Assembly: GCA_018992565.1 (NCBI GenBank)
Contig: JACVGW010000004.1
Span: 1-45,229 of the forward strand
From: Theionarchaea archaeon
GTDB taxonomy: Archaea; Methanobacteriota_B; Thermococci; Methanofastidiosales; SZ-28-30
Length of the DNA: 45,229 nt
Direction: 5' to 3'
Position 1 is the stretch's first letter. The number at the start of each line of letters is the position of its first letter. Under the pieces are notes generated by a model. It was not told the DNA's origin, ran no database searches, and worked only from the letters and a program-made list of their open reading frames with translations. Below, one piece after another: positions 45,099 to 45,229 of the stretch. Position numbers and translations under genes: made by a program.

Positions 45099-45106
45099 TT
45101 TTTTAA
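45099..45106 (+). promoter_or_regulatory. TATA-like box of the photolyase gene
   Basis: TTTTTTAAC about 18 bases before ATG 45121 and 33 before ATG 45136, leaving the choice between these starts open. Confidence 0.4.
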
Positions 45107-45120
45107 CACAGCCCCCCTAT

Positions 45121-45229
45121 ATGGAACGAGATGCGATGATACACCCTGAGAGAATCCAATATCTAAATGCGAATCAGATAGAGCCCGGAAAGTATGTCAT
45201 GTACTGGATGCAGTCATCCCATCGCACAG
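45121..45229 (+). CDS. phr: Class II DNA photolyase, 3'-truncated by the window end
   Basis: Only the first 36 residues are present. They read MIHPERIQYLNANQ, then GKYVMYWMQSSHRT, the typical N-terminus of class II cyclobutane pyrimidine dimer photolyases (YWMQ-S-R). The enzyme repairs UV damage with FAD and blue light. An ATG five codons later (45136) is an alternative start. It is divergent from the SWIM-ANL operon. The call rests on a short segment. Confidence 0.75.
   Translation, partial: MERDAMIHPERIQYLNANQIEPGKYVMYWMQSSHRT

Overview
The window is archaeal, most likely from a euryarchaeote-grade sediment or subsurface lineage. Support comes from a group II chaperonin (thermosome) with a Gly-Gly-Met tail, archaeal Cdc48, PRC-barrel, DUF2226, DUF835 and DUF763 proteins, a GPT-type glycosylphosphotransferase, and a histidine tRNA with an encoded extra 5' G and CCA. 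Nearly every transcription unit has a TATA box (TTTATAAA-like) about 25 bases before the start codon, so leaderless mRNAs look common; I used this spacing to correct several start codons. The exact lineage cannot be fixed by eye.

Layout. 0-3.5 kb: two PhoU/RCK-C transport-regulator genes (the first cut by the window edge), then a three-gene operon of DUF2226/PATAN-like proteins carrying about five copies of one domain. 3.6-10.3 kb: a secreted beta-propeller/coiled-coil membrane protein, a winged-helix regulator with an inverted repeat at its promoter, a tiny secreted Gly-rich protein, and a HerA/FtsK-like ATPase with a C-terminal winged helix. 10.4-18.6 kb: a cdc48-PRC-barrel operon, a membrane-anchored FKBP, a lipoprotein nitroreductase, a CoA-disulfide-reductase-like flavoenzyme, a TraB-M50 protease pair and a PfkB kinase. 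18.6-20.1 kb: a roadblock / unknown / small-GTPase operon, reminiscent of MglB-MglA. 20.4-23.1 kb: a RuBisCO-like protein with a small partner and a Cys-rich DUF835 protein. 23.2-30 kb: thermosome, lipoate-protein ligase, a membrane protein, GPT and GlmS (amino-sugar supply and use). 30-34 kb: two surface proteins, a secreted caspase-like peptidase with a Cys-Gly tail and a MopE-repeat membrane protein with an unusual cytoplasmic tail. 34-37.5 kb: radical SAM, GNAT, DUF763, PyrE and tRNA-His. 37.6-43.1 kb: mostly lineage-specific membrane proteins, including a beta-propeller fused to a CPBP (CAAX-protease-like) membrane domain and a tandem pair of paralogues with a small ORF between them. 43.1-45.2 kb: a SWIM zinc-finger protein plus an ANL/PaaK-like adenylate-forming enzyme, then the start of a class II photolyase.

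Working together. The clearest functional units are protein quality control (Cdc48, thermosome, FKBP, membrane proteases), surface sensing or adhesion (two propeller proteins, MopE-repeat protein, caspase-like protease), polar signalling (roadblock/GTPase) and amino-sugar/glycan priming (GlmS, GPT). The least described units are the roadblock-GTPase operon with its 196-residue middle protein, the propeller-CPBP fusion, the caspase-like/MopE surface pair, the RuBisCO-like protein with its partner, and the SWIM-ANL operon. All functional calls rest on motifs read by eye; no database search was run.
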